Part shown: positions 15,321-24,067 of the stretch, piece by piece
Layout: each line of letters begins with the position of its first letter
How positions within the stretch are numbered: the first letter of the stretch is position 1
Assembly: GCA_017443235.1 (NCBI GenBank)
Contig: JAFSOV010000005.1
Location: 1-52,453 of the forward strand
Origin: Alphaproteobacteria bacterium
GTDB lineage: Bacteria > Pseudomonadota > Alphaproteobacteria > Rs-D84
Length of the DNA stretch: 52,453 nt
Direction of reading: 5' to 3'
Program-made: the position numbers and the translations under genes
Notes under the pieces: generated by a model
The model's input: the letters and a program-made list of their open reading frames with translations, nothing else
What the model was told of the DNA's origin: nothing
The model's database searches: none

Positions 15321-16898
15321 ATGAGGAATTTTTTGGCGGCTTTGGTTGCGTGTGTTTTTGGCGCGTTTTTGGCGTCCTGTGATTTGCAACCAAAAATTAC
15401 CGCGCTGCCCGATAGTGTTGGCGATTTTATATCGGCCCGGTACCCCGCAATGCTGGCGGACCCCGATACCGAACCCGAAATATATAATTCTGCGGTTTCC
15501 GATTACGGGGTGTATGCTTCGCCGGAACTGTATGGTTCGGTCGGTATGGACGATTATGTGAACTATGTCGCGGTTGATGATTATATATTAAAACCGGAAC
15601 CAGATGTTGAAGTGGTTGAACCGGTGGCGGAACCGGAACGCGCGGCGCCGGTGGAACGTGCGGCGCCGGTTGCGGACGATTCGTCCGATGAAGCACCGGC
15701 CGAATCGGCCCCGGATGACGTGTTGGATATTCCCGAATATACAAATGATGAGTTAAATGTTCCGGCGCGCGCGGCACCCGGCGCGATTGTCGTGCGGCGT
15801 GGGGACACATTGTATTCCGTTGCGCGTGAAAATAATACGACCGTTGCCGATTTGGCGCGTGTGAATAATTTGTCGGCGCCATATACGATTAAAATAGGGC
15901 AAACTTTGAAATTAAAATCCGAACCTGAACCGGTCAAGGCGCCGGCGACCGAACAGAAATCCGCCCCGCAAAAAACCACAGAAAAACCGATTGAACAAAA
16001 GGCCGCGCCAAAACCGGCCGCGCCGAAAAAGGTTGAACAAAAACCCGTGGAAAAACCGGTGACAAAGCCGGCGGAAAAAACCGAAACAGCAAAAACAAAA
16101 GATGTACGTGTGCCGTTGAAAACGATAACCGTGGCGCGTGGCGATACACTGTATTCTTTGTCGCGGAAATATGAAATTCCGGTCAATGATTTGGCGGTTA
16201 TGAATGATTTGCGTGCGCCGTTTGCGCTGAACGCGGGGCAAAAATTGCGCGTACCTGATTTGCCAGAACCAAAGGTTAGTGCGCCGGTGGCACAAAGTCT
16301 CGCCAAAGTTGCAAGTCAACCCAAGGTGACATCAAAACCCGCAACAGAGAAACCCGCGCCCACCAAAAGTGTGACCGAAAAGCCAAAGTCAAAACCGGTC
16401 GAAAAAACGCCGGCGAAACAAACAACCAAACCGGCACAAACAAAAACCGAATCGAAACCACAAAAAACACAGACCAAGGCCACCACAAAATCGCAACCGC
16501 AAAAAATTGCCGGACGTTCGTCGTCTAAATTTACTTGGCCGGTACGCGGAACGATTTTGTCGCACTATGGTGCCAAGTCGGGCGGGCTGTATAATGACGG
16601 TATAAATATTTCTGCGGCGGCGGGCGCGACGGTTGTCGCGGCGGAAAATGGCGTTGTTGCGTATGCCGGGAATGAAGTTCGTGGGATGGGGAACCTGATT
16701 ATAATTCAACACGCAGACGGTTGGATGACGATATATGCGCATTTGAATTCTATGGCGGTGCGGCGTGGTGTGCGCGTTTCGGTTGGGCAAAAGATTGGCA
16801 CGGTCGGTCAAACGGGTAAAGTCACAAAACCCCAATTGCACTTTGAAATCCGCAAGGGAACCAAGTCGTATAACCCAACAAATTATTTGAAGAAGTGA
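15321..16898 (+). CDS. NlpD-like LysM/LytM lipoprotein, degenerate peptidase
   Basis: The product is 525 aa. It is a lipoprotein (lipobox LASC, Cys20) with an acidic spacer, LysM 1 (about 154-197, VRRGDTLYSVARENN), a Pro/Lys/Ala-rich linker, LysM 2 (about 267-312, VARGDTLYSLSRKYE), a second Lys/Thr/Pro linker and a C-terminal LytM/M23 domain (about 402-525). The zinc site is damaged: where active M23 enzymes have H-x(3)-D, the sequence reads NDGINIS. The later YAHL and LHFEIR motifs remain. E. coli NlpD has the same kind of loss and activates amidases, so an amidase-activator role is likely. TATAAT at 15309-15314 is only 7 bases from the ATG, so a slightly later start cannot be excluded. Confidence 0.88.
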   Translation: MRNFLAALVACVFGAFLASCDLQPKITALPDSVGDFISARYPAMLADPDTEPEIYNSAVSDYGVYASPELYGSVGMDDYVNYVAVDDYILKPEPDVEVVEPVAEPERAAPVERAAPVADDSSDEAPAESAPDDVLDIPEYTNDELNVPARAAPGAIVVRRGDTLYSVARENNTTVADLARVNNLSAPYTIKIGQTLKLKSEPEPVKAPATEQKSAPQKTTEKPIEQKAAPKPAAPKKVEQKPVEKPVTKPAEKTETAKTKDVRVPLKTITVARGDTLYSLSRKYEIPVNDLAVMNDLRAPFALNAGQKLRVPDLPEPKVSAPVAQSLAKVASQPKVTSKPATEKPAPTKSVTEKPKSKPVEKTPAKQTTKPAQTKTESKPQKTQTKATTKSQPQKIAGRSSSKFTWPVRGTILSHYGAKSGGLYNDGINISAAAGATVVAAENGVVAYAGNEVRGMGNLIIIQHADGWMTIYAHLNSMAVRRGVRVSVGQKIGTVGQTGKVTKPQLHFEIRKGTKSYNPTNYLKK

Positions 16899-17330
16899 TT
16901 TAGTGGATAGTTGCCGCTTCGTTAAAACTTCGTGGTACAGGCGCCGATTAGGGTGAATCTCGCTGTAATGAAGTGAAAGCGGAACGCTGAGACACTGAAA
17001 AATTAAAATCGGCGCAAGTTGTTTTTGTCCGCCTTCGCCGAGATAGGATAATAATTCATATTCTCTGGAATTCCGTCCGTCTTCGCACACTTTGTGTGCT
17101 ACGCCGAGACACTCAAAAATTTTAAATGCACGCTTTATTGCGTGCATTAACAATTTTTGGTGGGCGCATGGGGATTGCACATCCCAAACATAAATGTTTG
17201 GGGCCCTTCCACTCGCAACGGTTTTACTGCGTTACACTTGTAAAACCGGCTATCGTGTCGAACCCCCTGGGGTTTTCGTCCAATGTCCCGATGCAAAAAT
17301 TAAAATCGGCACAAGGCCGATTTGAATTTT
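16899..17330. repeat. Repeat-rich intergenic mosaic before tRNA-Lys
   Basis: No gene was recognised. The region opens with TAGTGGATAGT (16901-16911), one base off the 11-mer that borders the cassette at 27098-28119. It then carries GTTAAAACTTCGTGGT, a 16-mer found again near 28023. Other repeats are TCTCGCTGTA...GAAAGCGG (again at about 27949-27972), two copies of an AAAAATTAAAATCGGC unit (about 17000 and 17297) and GCGCCGATT/AATCGGCGC inverted. A 23-bp direct copy of the tRNA-Lys 3' end lies at 17152-17174. A degraded mobile or recombinogenic repeat cluster is the best description. Confidence 0.6.
17152..17174. repeat. Direct repeat of the tRNA-Lys 3' end
   Basis: Twenty-three bases (AATTTTTGGTGGGCGCATGG plus GGA) are identical to 17325-17347, which covers the 3' end of tRNA-Lys including the CCA. 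The spacing is 173 bases. It looks like an attachment-site duplication or the scar of a tandem duplication. After the match, the upstream copy diverges and is not a functional tRNA. Confidence 0.75.
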
Positions 17331-17406
17331 TGGTGGGCGCATGGGGACTCGAACCCCAGACCCACTGATTAAGAGTCAGTTGCTCTACCAACTGAGCTAT
17401 GCACCC
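17331..17406 (-). tRNA. tRNA-Lys (anticodon CTT)
   Basis: A 76-nt cloverleaf on the minus strand with encoded CCA. The acceptor stem is GGGTGCA/TGCGCCC (one T-G wobble). The D-arm is AGCTCAGTTGGTAGAGC, the anticodon arm is ACTGACTCTTAATCAGT with CTT at the anticodon position, and the T-arm includes GGTTCGAGTCC. It lies alone, convergent to nothing obvious, in a repeat-rich gap. Confidence 0.96.
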
Positions 17407-17592
17407 ATGGATCTTTTAGACCCGCAAATTATATAACCTTTTTTCAAAAATGCAAGTTTTTATCGTATGCCGCGCGTGGCGCCGCACAGAAAGGTATCCA
17501 TACCTATATAAACTTTTATATCCACATGGTAAGATTTAATTGTCAAAGAGTGTCAATGCACCCTTATAGGAACAACAAAAAAAGGAGAAAAA

Positions 17593-18201
17593 ATGAAAAA
17601 AGTTGCAATTCCTGTTTTGGCGGCGGTTGTTGCGTGTCCTGCGATGGCCGGTCAACAATACCAAAACGAAAGTTTTTGGGATTCGGTAAATCCGTATTTG
17701 GCATTACGTGTCGGTGCGGGATATACAAATCATAATTACAGTTATAACGATAAAAAAGAATCTTTGAGTGATGAAGAACTGCACGGGCGGGCCGCACTTG
17801 GTTTGACAATGTGGTGCAACAAGGCACGTACCGAAATCGAATGGTCTATGTTCACCAAGACCAAAGATGACGCGACATTTAATACCCCGACCAGTATCAA
17901 GGTCGATACCAAGTTGCAAACATTGTTGATGAACGCATATATGGATTTGGGTGATTATCAAATGATTCGTCCGTTCGTTGGTGTTGGTGCCGGTGTCGCG
18001 TTTGCCGATGTATCACGCACAGTTCCGGGTGAAAGAGCGTACAATCGTGACCGCACACGTTTCGCGGCGATGGGAACAATGGGCGTGACGTTTGATTGGC
18101 GCGTGTTCGCGGTTGATATGGCGTTCCGTTATACGTATGCAGATGTCAATTCGGGACTGCATAATTTTGGTGGCGATATTGGGCTTAGATATATGTTCTA
18201 G
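17593..18201 (+). CDS. Outer-membrane beta-barrel protein
   Basis: The product is 202 aa with a signal peptide (about 1-19, ending AMA). The mature part is rich in alternating aromatic/polar strands (YLALRVGAGYTNHNYSY, AALGLTMWC, IRPFVGVGAGVAF, FDWRVFAVDMAFRYTYAD) and ends LRYMF, with the terminal Phe typical of barrels inserted by the BAM complex. The size fits an 8-strand OmpX/OmpA-barrel-like porin or surface antigen. A strong AAAGGAG site precedes the ATG. The specific function is unknown. Confidence 0.85.
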   Translation: MKKVAIPVLAAVVACPAMAGQQYQNESFWDSVNPYLALRVGAGYTNHNYSYNDKKESLSDEELHGRAALGLTMWCNKARTEIEWSMFTKTKDDATFNTPTSIKVDTKLQTLLMNAYMDLGDYQMIRPFVGVGAGVAFADVSRTVPGERAYNRDRTRFAAMGTMGVTFDWRVFAVDMAFRYTYADVNSGLHNFGGDIGLRYMF

Positions 18202-18232
18202 GGATACCGTTCCAAATCAATCAAATGTTGTT

Positions 18233-18264
18233 AGGCCCCAAAGTTTATTTGGGGCCTGTTTTCG
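18233..18264 (+). terminator. Intrinsic terminator after the beta-barrel gene
   Basis: The stem AGGCCCCAA (18233-18241) / TTGGGGCCT (18249-18257) has a 7-nt loop and is followed by a T-rich tract (GTTTTCGTTTGTTTTTT). Confidence 0.8.
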
Positions 18265-18343
18265 TTTGTTTTTTAGGCAATCATACCTGACGAAATATGG
18301 AAATATTTGTAATATAATTTTCATCGTAACCAAGGAGAAAAAA

Positions 18344-18901
18344 ATGAAAAAAACATTCAAAGATATGACAATCGTTTCGTTGGCTATGGGGGTCGCGATG
18401 GCGTTGGCCGGTTGCAGCACAAACTGTGGTGTGAAACCGCATCATGCGCATAAACACTATTCTCATAACAATTATACTCAACCCGTTATGGTGTATGAAG
18501 AAAGCGAAACAGTCGTTGCCGAAGTTGTGCCGGATATGAATATCATGAAGGCAAATATGTACACCCGCAGCAGCCGTGGCGGAACATCAGAAATGGGATA
18601 TATCAAATTTGCAGAAACCGCGAATGGTACAAAAATGATGGTTGATTTGATAGATTTGCGCCCGGGCAAGGATTATGTTGTCAAAATCTATCCGTGTGGT
18701 AATTGCAACGACAGCAGTTGTTGTTCTTCCAAGAGTATGAATGTTAGGATGCCCGTAATCGGTATTACCGAACCGACGCGTTTGACGCAAACATATCACG
18801 TTCGCGGATTGGATTGTTCAGAATTGAATAATGCAAAAATAGTTTTGACTCGTGATGGCGGATATAAAGCCGCATGGGGCAGAATTTACCCGGCAAACTA
18901 A
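18344..18901 (+). CDS. Lipoprotein with possible degenerate Cu/Zn-SOD fold
   Basis: The product is 185 aa, a lipoprotein (lipobox ALAGC, about residues 20-24) with a His-rich segment (HHAHKHYSH) just after the lipidation site. The C-terminal half (MGYIKFAETANGTKMMVDLI, DLRPGKDYVVKIYPCGNC, then a final YKAAWGRIYP) has the rhythm of a Cu/Zn superoxide dismutase fold, but the copper/zinc histidines of the HGFHxH loop are absent (it reads DYVVKIY). Enzymatic SOD activity is therefore unlikely. The fold suggestion is tentative. Cys-rich CNDSSCC may form disulfides. A TATAAT at 18313-18318 and AAGGAG give it its own transcription and translation signals. Confidence 0.7.
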   Translation: MKKTFKDMTIVSLAMGVAMALAGCSTNCGVKPHHAHKHYSHNNYTQPVMVYEESETVVAEVVPDMNIMKANMYTRSSRGGTSEMGYIKFAETANGTKMMVDLIDLRPGKDYVVKIYPCGNCNDSSCCSSKSMNVRMPVIGITEPTRLTQTYHVRGLDCSELNNAKIVLTRDGGYKAAWGRIYPAN

Positions 18902-18933
18902 ATTTTATGCTTGTTTGTATGACGGTGTAAAAA

Positions 18934-18959
18934 ACGGACGCGAAATGCGTCCGTTTTTA
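18934..18959 (+). terminator. Intrinsic terminator after the SOD-like lipoprotein
   Basis: The stem ACGGACGC (18934-18941) / GCGTCCGT (18947-18954) has a 5-nt loop and is followed by a T-run, with an A-run upstream. Confidence 0.88.
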
Positions 18960-19012
18960 TGGCCTTATTTTTTGCTTTAAGAAAAAAATCCTGTGTGTTA
19001 GTATATGCGCAA

Positions 19013-20539
19013 ATGAGAAAATTTGCACATATTATTTTGAGGATTTTATGTGTATTGATTCCGCGCATTTGCGTGGGTTTGGATATTTCGGGCAATTATA
19101 CTTTTAATGCTGAAACAAATACGAACGAAGAAATTCATATTACGGATTCCGGGATTATAACAAATTATGGTGTGTTAAGTGGGACAATAACAATTGATTC
19201 TGGGGTACAGGTGATATTTCAAAATTTTGGAACCATAGAATCAAATTTCGATTTGCAGGGCGCGGCAAGCGTTGTTCAAAATGTAACCTCGGCGGATGAT
19301 ATGCACGCGTTGGGAAATCTGTCTGGGCATACTGTTTATGTGAACACTTTGAATCCCGATGGAACAAAGTGTATTTTGGATATGGCGGATTTCATTAATT
19401 TCATTGCCGGCGCATCCAGTGTAGAGGTTGAATCTGCAGAATTTTTGGTTGGAACGAATGTGCCGGATAACAGTGTCCCAATAAATGTGGGTGAGCATAC
19501 GACTTTGTATGTAAATGGTTTGCCAAATGATTTATCACAACCATTGGTCAAGGGTATATCAGGCACACCGTTTGTTGAAACAATCGGCATCGACCCGATG
19601 TACGATGTGACGGTGGATTGGGTTGCGTCAGATTTGTATTTACGTGTCGTGCGTCGTACAGATTATTCTGCGATTATGACTGATACTAATTTGGGAAATT
19701 ATTTGGACGAATTGCGTGATAAAAATCCGGATGATAAATTGCTGAGTGCATTGGACCGTGCGCCGGACAGAAATACGTTAAACAAAATTCTGTCAAAATC
19801 TGTGCGGACGAATCCAATTAAATTGATGGATGCGCCACGTTCGATAAATACTTTCTATGATTCTTTTGCAATGGATGATGTTGCGTTTGGTATTATTGCG
19901 TGGCCGTTTTATATTTCGGCTGATGATTTTTATTTTGTTGGTGGTGCGGTAAATGTCGCGGGCAAAATTGCCAACAATACCGTTGGTACGATTGGTGTTG
20001 TTGGTGGAATGTTAAAATACAATGGTGATTATGATGAATATAATGGCAATCTATACGGCGGAAATATTGGCGTTCGTTATATGGGTAAAGATTTTTATCT
20101 GCGCGCGTTTGGAACATTTTCGTATGCAATGTTTAACGATATAAATGCGTTTGATGGTACCCATATGGTCCAAGATGTAAATTGTGTTGGTGGTATGGGC
20201 GCCGTTGATGCGGGTTTGGTTTATCGTGCGATTGATGAATTAAAATTGATTCCGTTTATTGGTGCACGTGTTGATTATGCGTCTGTATTAAATGATACGA
20301 AAATTGATGCCGCGGCACGTGCGGGAATCAATGCAAATGTTGATACAGATATGGACGGAAACAAATATAAATTTGGTGCGCGTTTGTTTGGTCAAACAGA
20401 TGGCGCCGTTTATGCCGGTATTTACACCGATATGATGTCAACGGCCGATGGTGTTGGTGGTGGGGCATCCGTTGGGGTGCTGTATGACGATATGGGTTTG
20501 TCATATAAATTGGAATTGAATATAAAATTTGAATTTTAA
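19013..20539 (+). CDS. Autotransporter-like outer-membrane protein
   Basis: The product is 508 aa from the ATG at 19013, which gives an N-terminal signal peptide (about 1-22, ILRILCVLIPRICVG). The N-terminal half (about 25-230) is repetitive and beta-rich, with DSGIITNYGVLSGTITIDSG-type short strands typical of a beta-helix passenger. The C-terminal half (about 285-508) has Gly/aromatic alternating strands and ends KFEF, matching a barrel with a terminal Phe. A type V-like surface protein is likely. No strong ribosome-binding site is seen, and the start at 18959 would overlap the preceding terminator. It overlaps the convergent miaB by 4 bases. Confidence 0.78.
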   Translation: MRKFAHIILRILCVLIPRICVGLDISGNYTFNAETNTNEEIHITDSGIITNYGVLSGTITIDSGVQVIFQNFGTIESNFDLQGAASVVQNVTSADDMHALGNLSGHTVYVNTLNPDGTKCILDMADFINFIAGASSVEVESAEFLVGTNVPDNSVPINVGEHTTLYVNGLPNDLSQPLVKGISGTPFVETIGIDPMYDVTVDWVASDLYLRVVRRTDYSAIMTDTNLGNYLDELRDKNPDDKLLSALDRAPDRNTLNKILSKSVRTNPIKLMDAPRSINTFYDSFAMDDVAFGIIAWPFYISADDFYFVGGAVNVAGKIANNTVGTIGVVGGMLKYNGDYDEYNGNLYGGNIGVRYMGKDFYLRAFGTFSYAMFNDINAFDGTHMVQDVNCVGGMGAVDAGLVYRAIDELKLIPFIGARVDYASVLNDTKIDAAARAGINANVDTDMDGNKYKFGARLFGQTDGAVYAGIYTDMMSTADGVGGGASVGVLYDDMGLSYKLELNIKFEF

Positions 20540-21852
20540 TCCATAACAAATTTACCACGCAGTGACGCACGATTTGCCGCGGTAATTTTTATTTCGGCCA
20601 TTGTCGGGTTGGAACCCTCTTTGGGTTTTGCGACAATGCATTGTTGCATATACGGCGTTCGATAGAGCAGGTGATGACCGGTTTTATCCGCGCCTTCGCA
20701 CAGACACGGCAATGTTTTATCAACGCACGATTCATTAAATTCGCGTTGAATTTCATTAAGCGCATTATCCAATATGGCAAGTCTTTCGCGTTTGATGTTT
20801 TCGGGGACCTGGTTCGGCATCAATGCCGCCGCCGTATGCGGGCGTGGCGAATATTTGAACGAATAAGAATTTATATAACGAACACGCCGCGCGATATCCA
20901 ATGTTTGTTCGAAATCGGCATCCGTTTCGCCGGGAAAACCAACGATAAAATCAGATGAAATTTGTATGTCGGGCCGCGCATCGCGCAGTTTGTTTATTAT
21001 TTTCAAATATGCATCCAAACTGTACGGGCGATTCATACGGCGCAGGACATCAGGCGAACCACTTTGAATCGGCATATTCAAAAATGGTAATAATTTTGGT
21101 TCGGTCGCAAACATTTGAATCAAATCGTCCGTCATTTCTGTTGGATAACTGGATGTGAATCGTATACGGCGGATTTCCGGCATTTGCGCCGTTGCCGCAA
21201 TCAAATCAGACAACCGAAATGTTTTGCCGTTTTCATCGGTGTATTTATAACCGTTCACATTTTGCCCCAAGAAACAAATTTCCACTGCGCCGGTTTTTGC
21301 GGCCGTGGCTGTGTCGCGCATAACATCATCAAACGACCGCGAAATTTCCGGGCCGCGTGTAAAGGGAACAATACAGTATGTGCAGCAATGATTGCATCCT
21401 TCTTGGATTGGAATATATGATACAACCGGCGCGTGCGTCATTTGTGGTAATTCATCAAATTTTTCCAATCCCGTTAAATCTATGTTCAATAATTTTGTAT
21501 CTGGGTCGTCCAGGATTTGTGGCAACCGGTGATAACTTTGTGGACCCAAAACAAAGTTTAATTCGGGAATGCGATGGAATGCGTTTGCGCCGGATTCACG
21601 TGCAACGCAACCGACGATACCGAAAATGGCGTTCGGTTTTTTTGCATCGCGGATGCGCCCCAGTTCGGAAAATACTTTATTGGTTGCCTTTTCACGAACC
21701 GAACAAGTGTTGAGTATAATTATGTCGGCCTCGGCAACATTTTTGGTCGCGACCATACCACGCGCATCCAACATGGCGGCAATGCGCCAACTGTCGTACA
21801 CGTTCATTTGACAACCAAATGTTTTAATAAAGTATTTTTTTTGTTTTGACAT
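20536..21852 (-). CDS. miaB: tRNA-2-methylthio-N6-dimethylallyladenosine synthase MiaB
   Basis: The product is 438 aa, a radical-SAM methylthiotransferase. It begins KYFIKTFGCQMNVYDS; the N-terminal UPF0004 domain cluster cysteines are in TFGCQMN, LNTCSV and GCVAR. The radical-SAM cluster is GCNHCCTYCIVP (CxxxCxxC), followed by LGQNVNGY, and a TRAM domain closes the protein. It thiomethylates i6A37 in tRNAs reading UNN codons. It lies downstream of gatB and two small genes on the minus strand. Confidence 0.96.
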   Translation of the reverse strand: MSKQKKYFIKTFGCQMNVYDSWRIAAMLDARGMVATKNVAEADIIILNTCSVREKATNKVFSELGRIRDAKKPNAIFGIVGCVARESGANAFHRIPELNFVLGPQSYHRLPQILDDPDTKLLNIDLTGLEKFDELPQMTHAPVVSYIPIQEGCNHCCTYCIVPFTRGPEISRSFDDVMRDTATAAKTGAVEICFLGQNVNGYKYTDENGKTFRLSDLIAATAQMPEIRRIRFTSSYPTEMTDDLIQMFATEPKLLPFLNMPIQSGSPDVLRRMNRPYSLDAYLKIINKLRDARPDIQISSDFIVGFPGETDADFEQTLDIARRVRYINSYSFKYSPRPHTAAALMPNQVPENIKRERLAILDNALNEIQREFNESCVDKTLPCLCEGADKTGHHLLYRTPYMQQCIVAKPKEGSNPTMAEIKITAANRASLRGKFVMD

Positions 21853-21864
21853 TTTTTTGATTAT

Positions 21865-22023
21865 TTATCGTGTTTGCAATTTCTTTTCGGTCGCCTTTAT
21901 TAAACGGTCGCGTGCCATTAAAAATTTTTCAGGAACCACATTTGATTCCATTGGGACCAATTCATAACTTTGACCAAAAATAACATCATAATTAAACTTC
22001 AATATATAAAGTGTGTTTTTCAT
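21865..22023 (-). CDS. Small hypothetical protein (52 aa)
   Basis: This short reading frame starts MKNTLYILKFNYDVIFGQSY and ends KKLQTR, with a GGAAG ribosome-binding site 6 bases before the ATG. It sits between a 115-aa gene (12-base gap) and miaB (12-base gap), all on the minus strand, which supports it being real. The sequence looks like a small soluble protein with a basic C-terminal helix. No family was recognised. Confidence 0.6.
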   Translation of the reverse strand: MKNTLYILKFNYDVIFGQSYELVPMESNVVPEKFLMARDRLIKATEKKLQTR

Positions 22024-22035
22024 TTTTACTTCCTT

Positions 22036-22383
22036 TTATTTACATTTTGTTCGATTCAAGAATCTTTGTCTGTATATTTGTTTTGTTTGATTAAATTTTT
22101 TCAATGTATGTTGCGGGTTAAATTCTGGTTTGTTTTTTTGTTTGTGTAATAAAATTTCGTGATTTGATGTCGCGATTTTTTCTGCGTATTCTTCAATAAG
22201 TTTTTCTGCAAAATCTGCAACACCCATGCGTTCCACCGGTCGTTCAACATCGGCAATAATCAGTGTCGCGTTTTGCATATTATCTGTTGTTGCAATTCCG
22301 CGTATACGTAATAATTCTGCCAATTTTTGACGCATAGCATTATCAACGGTTGGTGCTGCAATAAACACGATAACATTTTTCAT
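22036..22383 (-). CDS. Hypothetical protein (115 aa)
   Basis: The product starts MKNVIVFIAAPTVDNAMRQK and has a Rossmann-like alternation (VIVFIAAPT, ATLIIADVE) in the first half, with a strongly basic Lys/Gln/Arg-rich C-terminal tail (about 80-115). It begins 3 bases after the gatB stop, so it is co-transcribed with gatB. It could be a small nucleotide- or RNA-associated protein, but that is only an impression. No family was recognised. Confidence 0.65.
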   Translation of the reverse strand: MKNVIVFIAAPTVDNAMRQKLAELLRIRGIATTDNMQNATLIIADVERPVERMGVADFAEKLIEEYAEKIATSNHEILLHKQKNKPEFNPQHTLKKFNQTKQIYRQRFLNRTKCK

Positions 22384-22386
22384 GTT

Positions 22387-23907
22387 TTACCCTAATTTCT
22401 TTTTCAATATTTCGTTTACAACGGCGGGATTCGCACTGCCACCCGATTTCTTCATAACATTGCCGACAAAGAATCCAAGCAATCCCACCTTGCCAGATTT
22501 ATATTGTTCAACCTGGGGCCCATTTGCGGCAATAACCTCATCGATAATTTTTTCAATCGCACCGGTGTCGGTGATTTGCTTCATACCAAATTTGTCGGCG
22601 ATTGCACGTGGAGTGCCATCCGCTCCGTCCAGCATTTTGATAAATATGTCTTTGGCCTGTTTTCCATTGATTTCGCGGGCCGCGACCATATCAACCAATT
22701 CCGCCAAATCGGTCGGGGTAATAATACGCATACCGTCCACAATGCCAGATTTTTCGTTTGTTATGTCATAGTTTTCCGGGTGCGCGAATAATTCAGAAAT
22801 CATCCAATTCGCAACGCCCTTGGCGCGTTCGGTTTTGCCCGCAACCGCCGCATCGAACCAGTGTGAAATATCAACAGTTTCGGTAAGGCGCGCCGCATCA
22901 TATTCCGCCAAACCAAATTTTTCGATATAGCGTACGCGTGTTGCCGCCGGCAATTCCGGCATAGTTTTGCGTATGCGTTCGATTTGTTCGTCTGTGATAA
23001 TAAGTGGCAACAAATCCGGGTCTGGGAAATACCGATAATCCAACGCGTCTTCTTTGCTGCGCATAACGGTTGTTATGCCTTCGTCGGGGTGATAGCGCAT
23101 AGTGTTGCGTTCAATCGTGCCACCGTTTTCCAGAATTTCGATTTGACGTTTTGCTTCATATTCTATGGCGGATTTTATAAATTTGAACGAAACCATATTT
23201 TTGATTTCGCAACGTTCATTAAAGTATTTTGCGCCAACTGGACGAACCGAAACATTAACGTCTGCGCGCATAGAACCTTCTTCCATATTTGCGTGTGATA
23301 CCCCCAGGGCGCGCGCAATTTCGCGAATTTGTCGCAGGTATTTTTCTGCTTCGTCCGGGGAGGTGATATAAGAATTGTTTTCCGGATTTTTTACATCCAA
23401 AAACGTTACAATTTCCAACAGCGTAACACCCGTACGATTATAGTCAGCAAAAGATTTTGTTGGATGAACATCGTGTTTTAATTTTCCGGCATCCTGTTCC
23501 AAATGTGCGCGTTCAATTAAAATCTTTTTAGGGTTCCCATCGTCGCCCATAATTTCAATCCATCCGCGACCGACAACCGGTGGTTCTTCGGCGGGTTGCG
23601 AAATCTGGTACCCCTGGGGCAGGTCGGGATAGAAATATTGTTTGCGGGCGAAACGACTTACGTGTGAAATTTCTGCGTTTATGCCAAGGCCGAATTTAAT
23701 CGCCTGGTCTACACAATATTCATTCAAGACCGGCAACATCCCCGGCATTGCCACGTCAACCATGGAAACCTGGGTATTCGGGGCGACGGTCGGGTTATAG
23801 TCCGCCGATGCACCACTGAAAATCTTACTGTTGGATAAAACCTCGATATGTGTTTCCAGTCCAACAACCACTTCCCAATCGCCTGTTTTGCCTTTTATTG
23901 TGAACAT
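22387..23907 (-). CDS. gatB: Asp/Glu-tRNA amidotransferase subunit B
   Basis: The product is 506 aa. It starts WEVVVGLETHIEVLSNSKIF and contains VDVAMPGMLPVLN, FARKQYFYPDLPQGYQISQ and EIKNMVSFKFIKSAIEYE, then the C-terminal tail/YqeY domain ending VVNEILKKKLG. GatB holds the kinase active site that activates mischarged Glu-tRNA-Gln or Asp-tRNA-Asn. The start at 23907 is chosen for the AAGGAAAAATA site; an upstream extension would run into the divergent tRNA-Phe promoter region. It is separated from gatC/gatA by tRNA-Phe. Confidence 0.96.
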   Translation of the reverse strand: MFTIKGKTGDWEVVVGLETHIEVLSNSKIFSGASADYNPTVAPNTQVSMVDVAMPGMLPVLNEYCVDQAIKFGLGINAEISHVSRFARKQYFYPDLPQGYQISQPAEEPPVVGRGWIEIMGDDGNPKKILIERAHLEQDAGKLKHDVHPTKSFADYNRTGVTLLEIVTFLDVKNPENNSYITSPDEAEKYLRQIREIARALGVSHANMEEGSMRADVNVSVRPVGAKYFNERCEIKNMVSFKFIKSAIEYEAKRQIEILENGGTIERNTMRYHPDEGITTVMRSKEDALDYRYFPDPDLLPLIITDEQIERIRKTMPELPAATRVRYIEKFGLAEYDAARLTETVDISHWFDAAVAGKTERAKGVANWMISELFAHPENYDITNEKSGIVDGMRIITPTDLAELVDMVAAREINGKQAKDIFIKMLDGADGTPRAIADKFGMKQITDTGAIEKIIDEVIAANGPQVEQYKSGKVGLLGFFVGNVMKKSGGSANPAVVNEILKKKLG

Positions 23908-23961
23908 TTTTATTTTTCCTTGCTTTTTCGTTTTTTGTATCTTATTATGTACCCCGCGGAT

Positions 23962-24037
23962 GGCCAGATAGCTCAGTTGGTAGAGCAAGGGACTGAAAAT
24001 CCCTGTGTCAGTGGTTCGATTCCACTTCTGGCCACCA
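23962..24037 (+). tRNA. tRNA-Phe (anticodon GAA)
   Basis: A 76-nt cloverleaf with encoded CCA. The acceptor is GGCCAGA/TCTGGCC, the D-arm is TAGCTCAGTTGGTAGAGCA, the anticodon arm is GGGACTGAAAATCCC with GAA, and the T-arm is GTGGTTCGATTCCAC. It is divergent from gatB and convergent with gatA, whose stop is 31 bases past the CCA. Confidence 0.97.
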
Positions 24038-24067
24038 TTTTTTTATTGCTCATTTTGTTCAACACGC

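Noticed and set aside
16899..17330. Integrative element inserted at tRNA-Lys
   Set aside because: The tRNA 3'-end repeat is only 173 bp away and no integrase or cargo gene lies between the copies.
21162..21182. Copy of the in-gene palindrome in miaB (TATACGGCGGATTTCCGG)
   Set aside because: It encodes EIRRIR of a conserved MiaB segment and the match is incomplete, so codon usage explains it.
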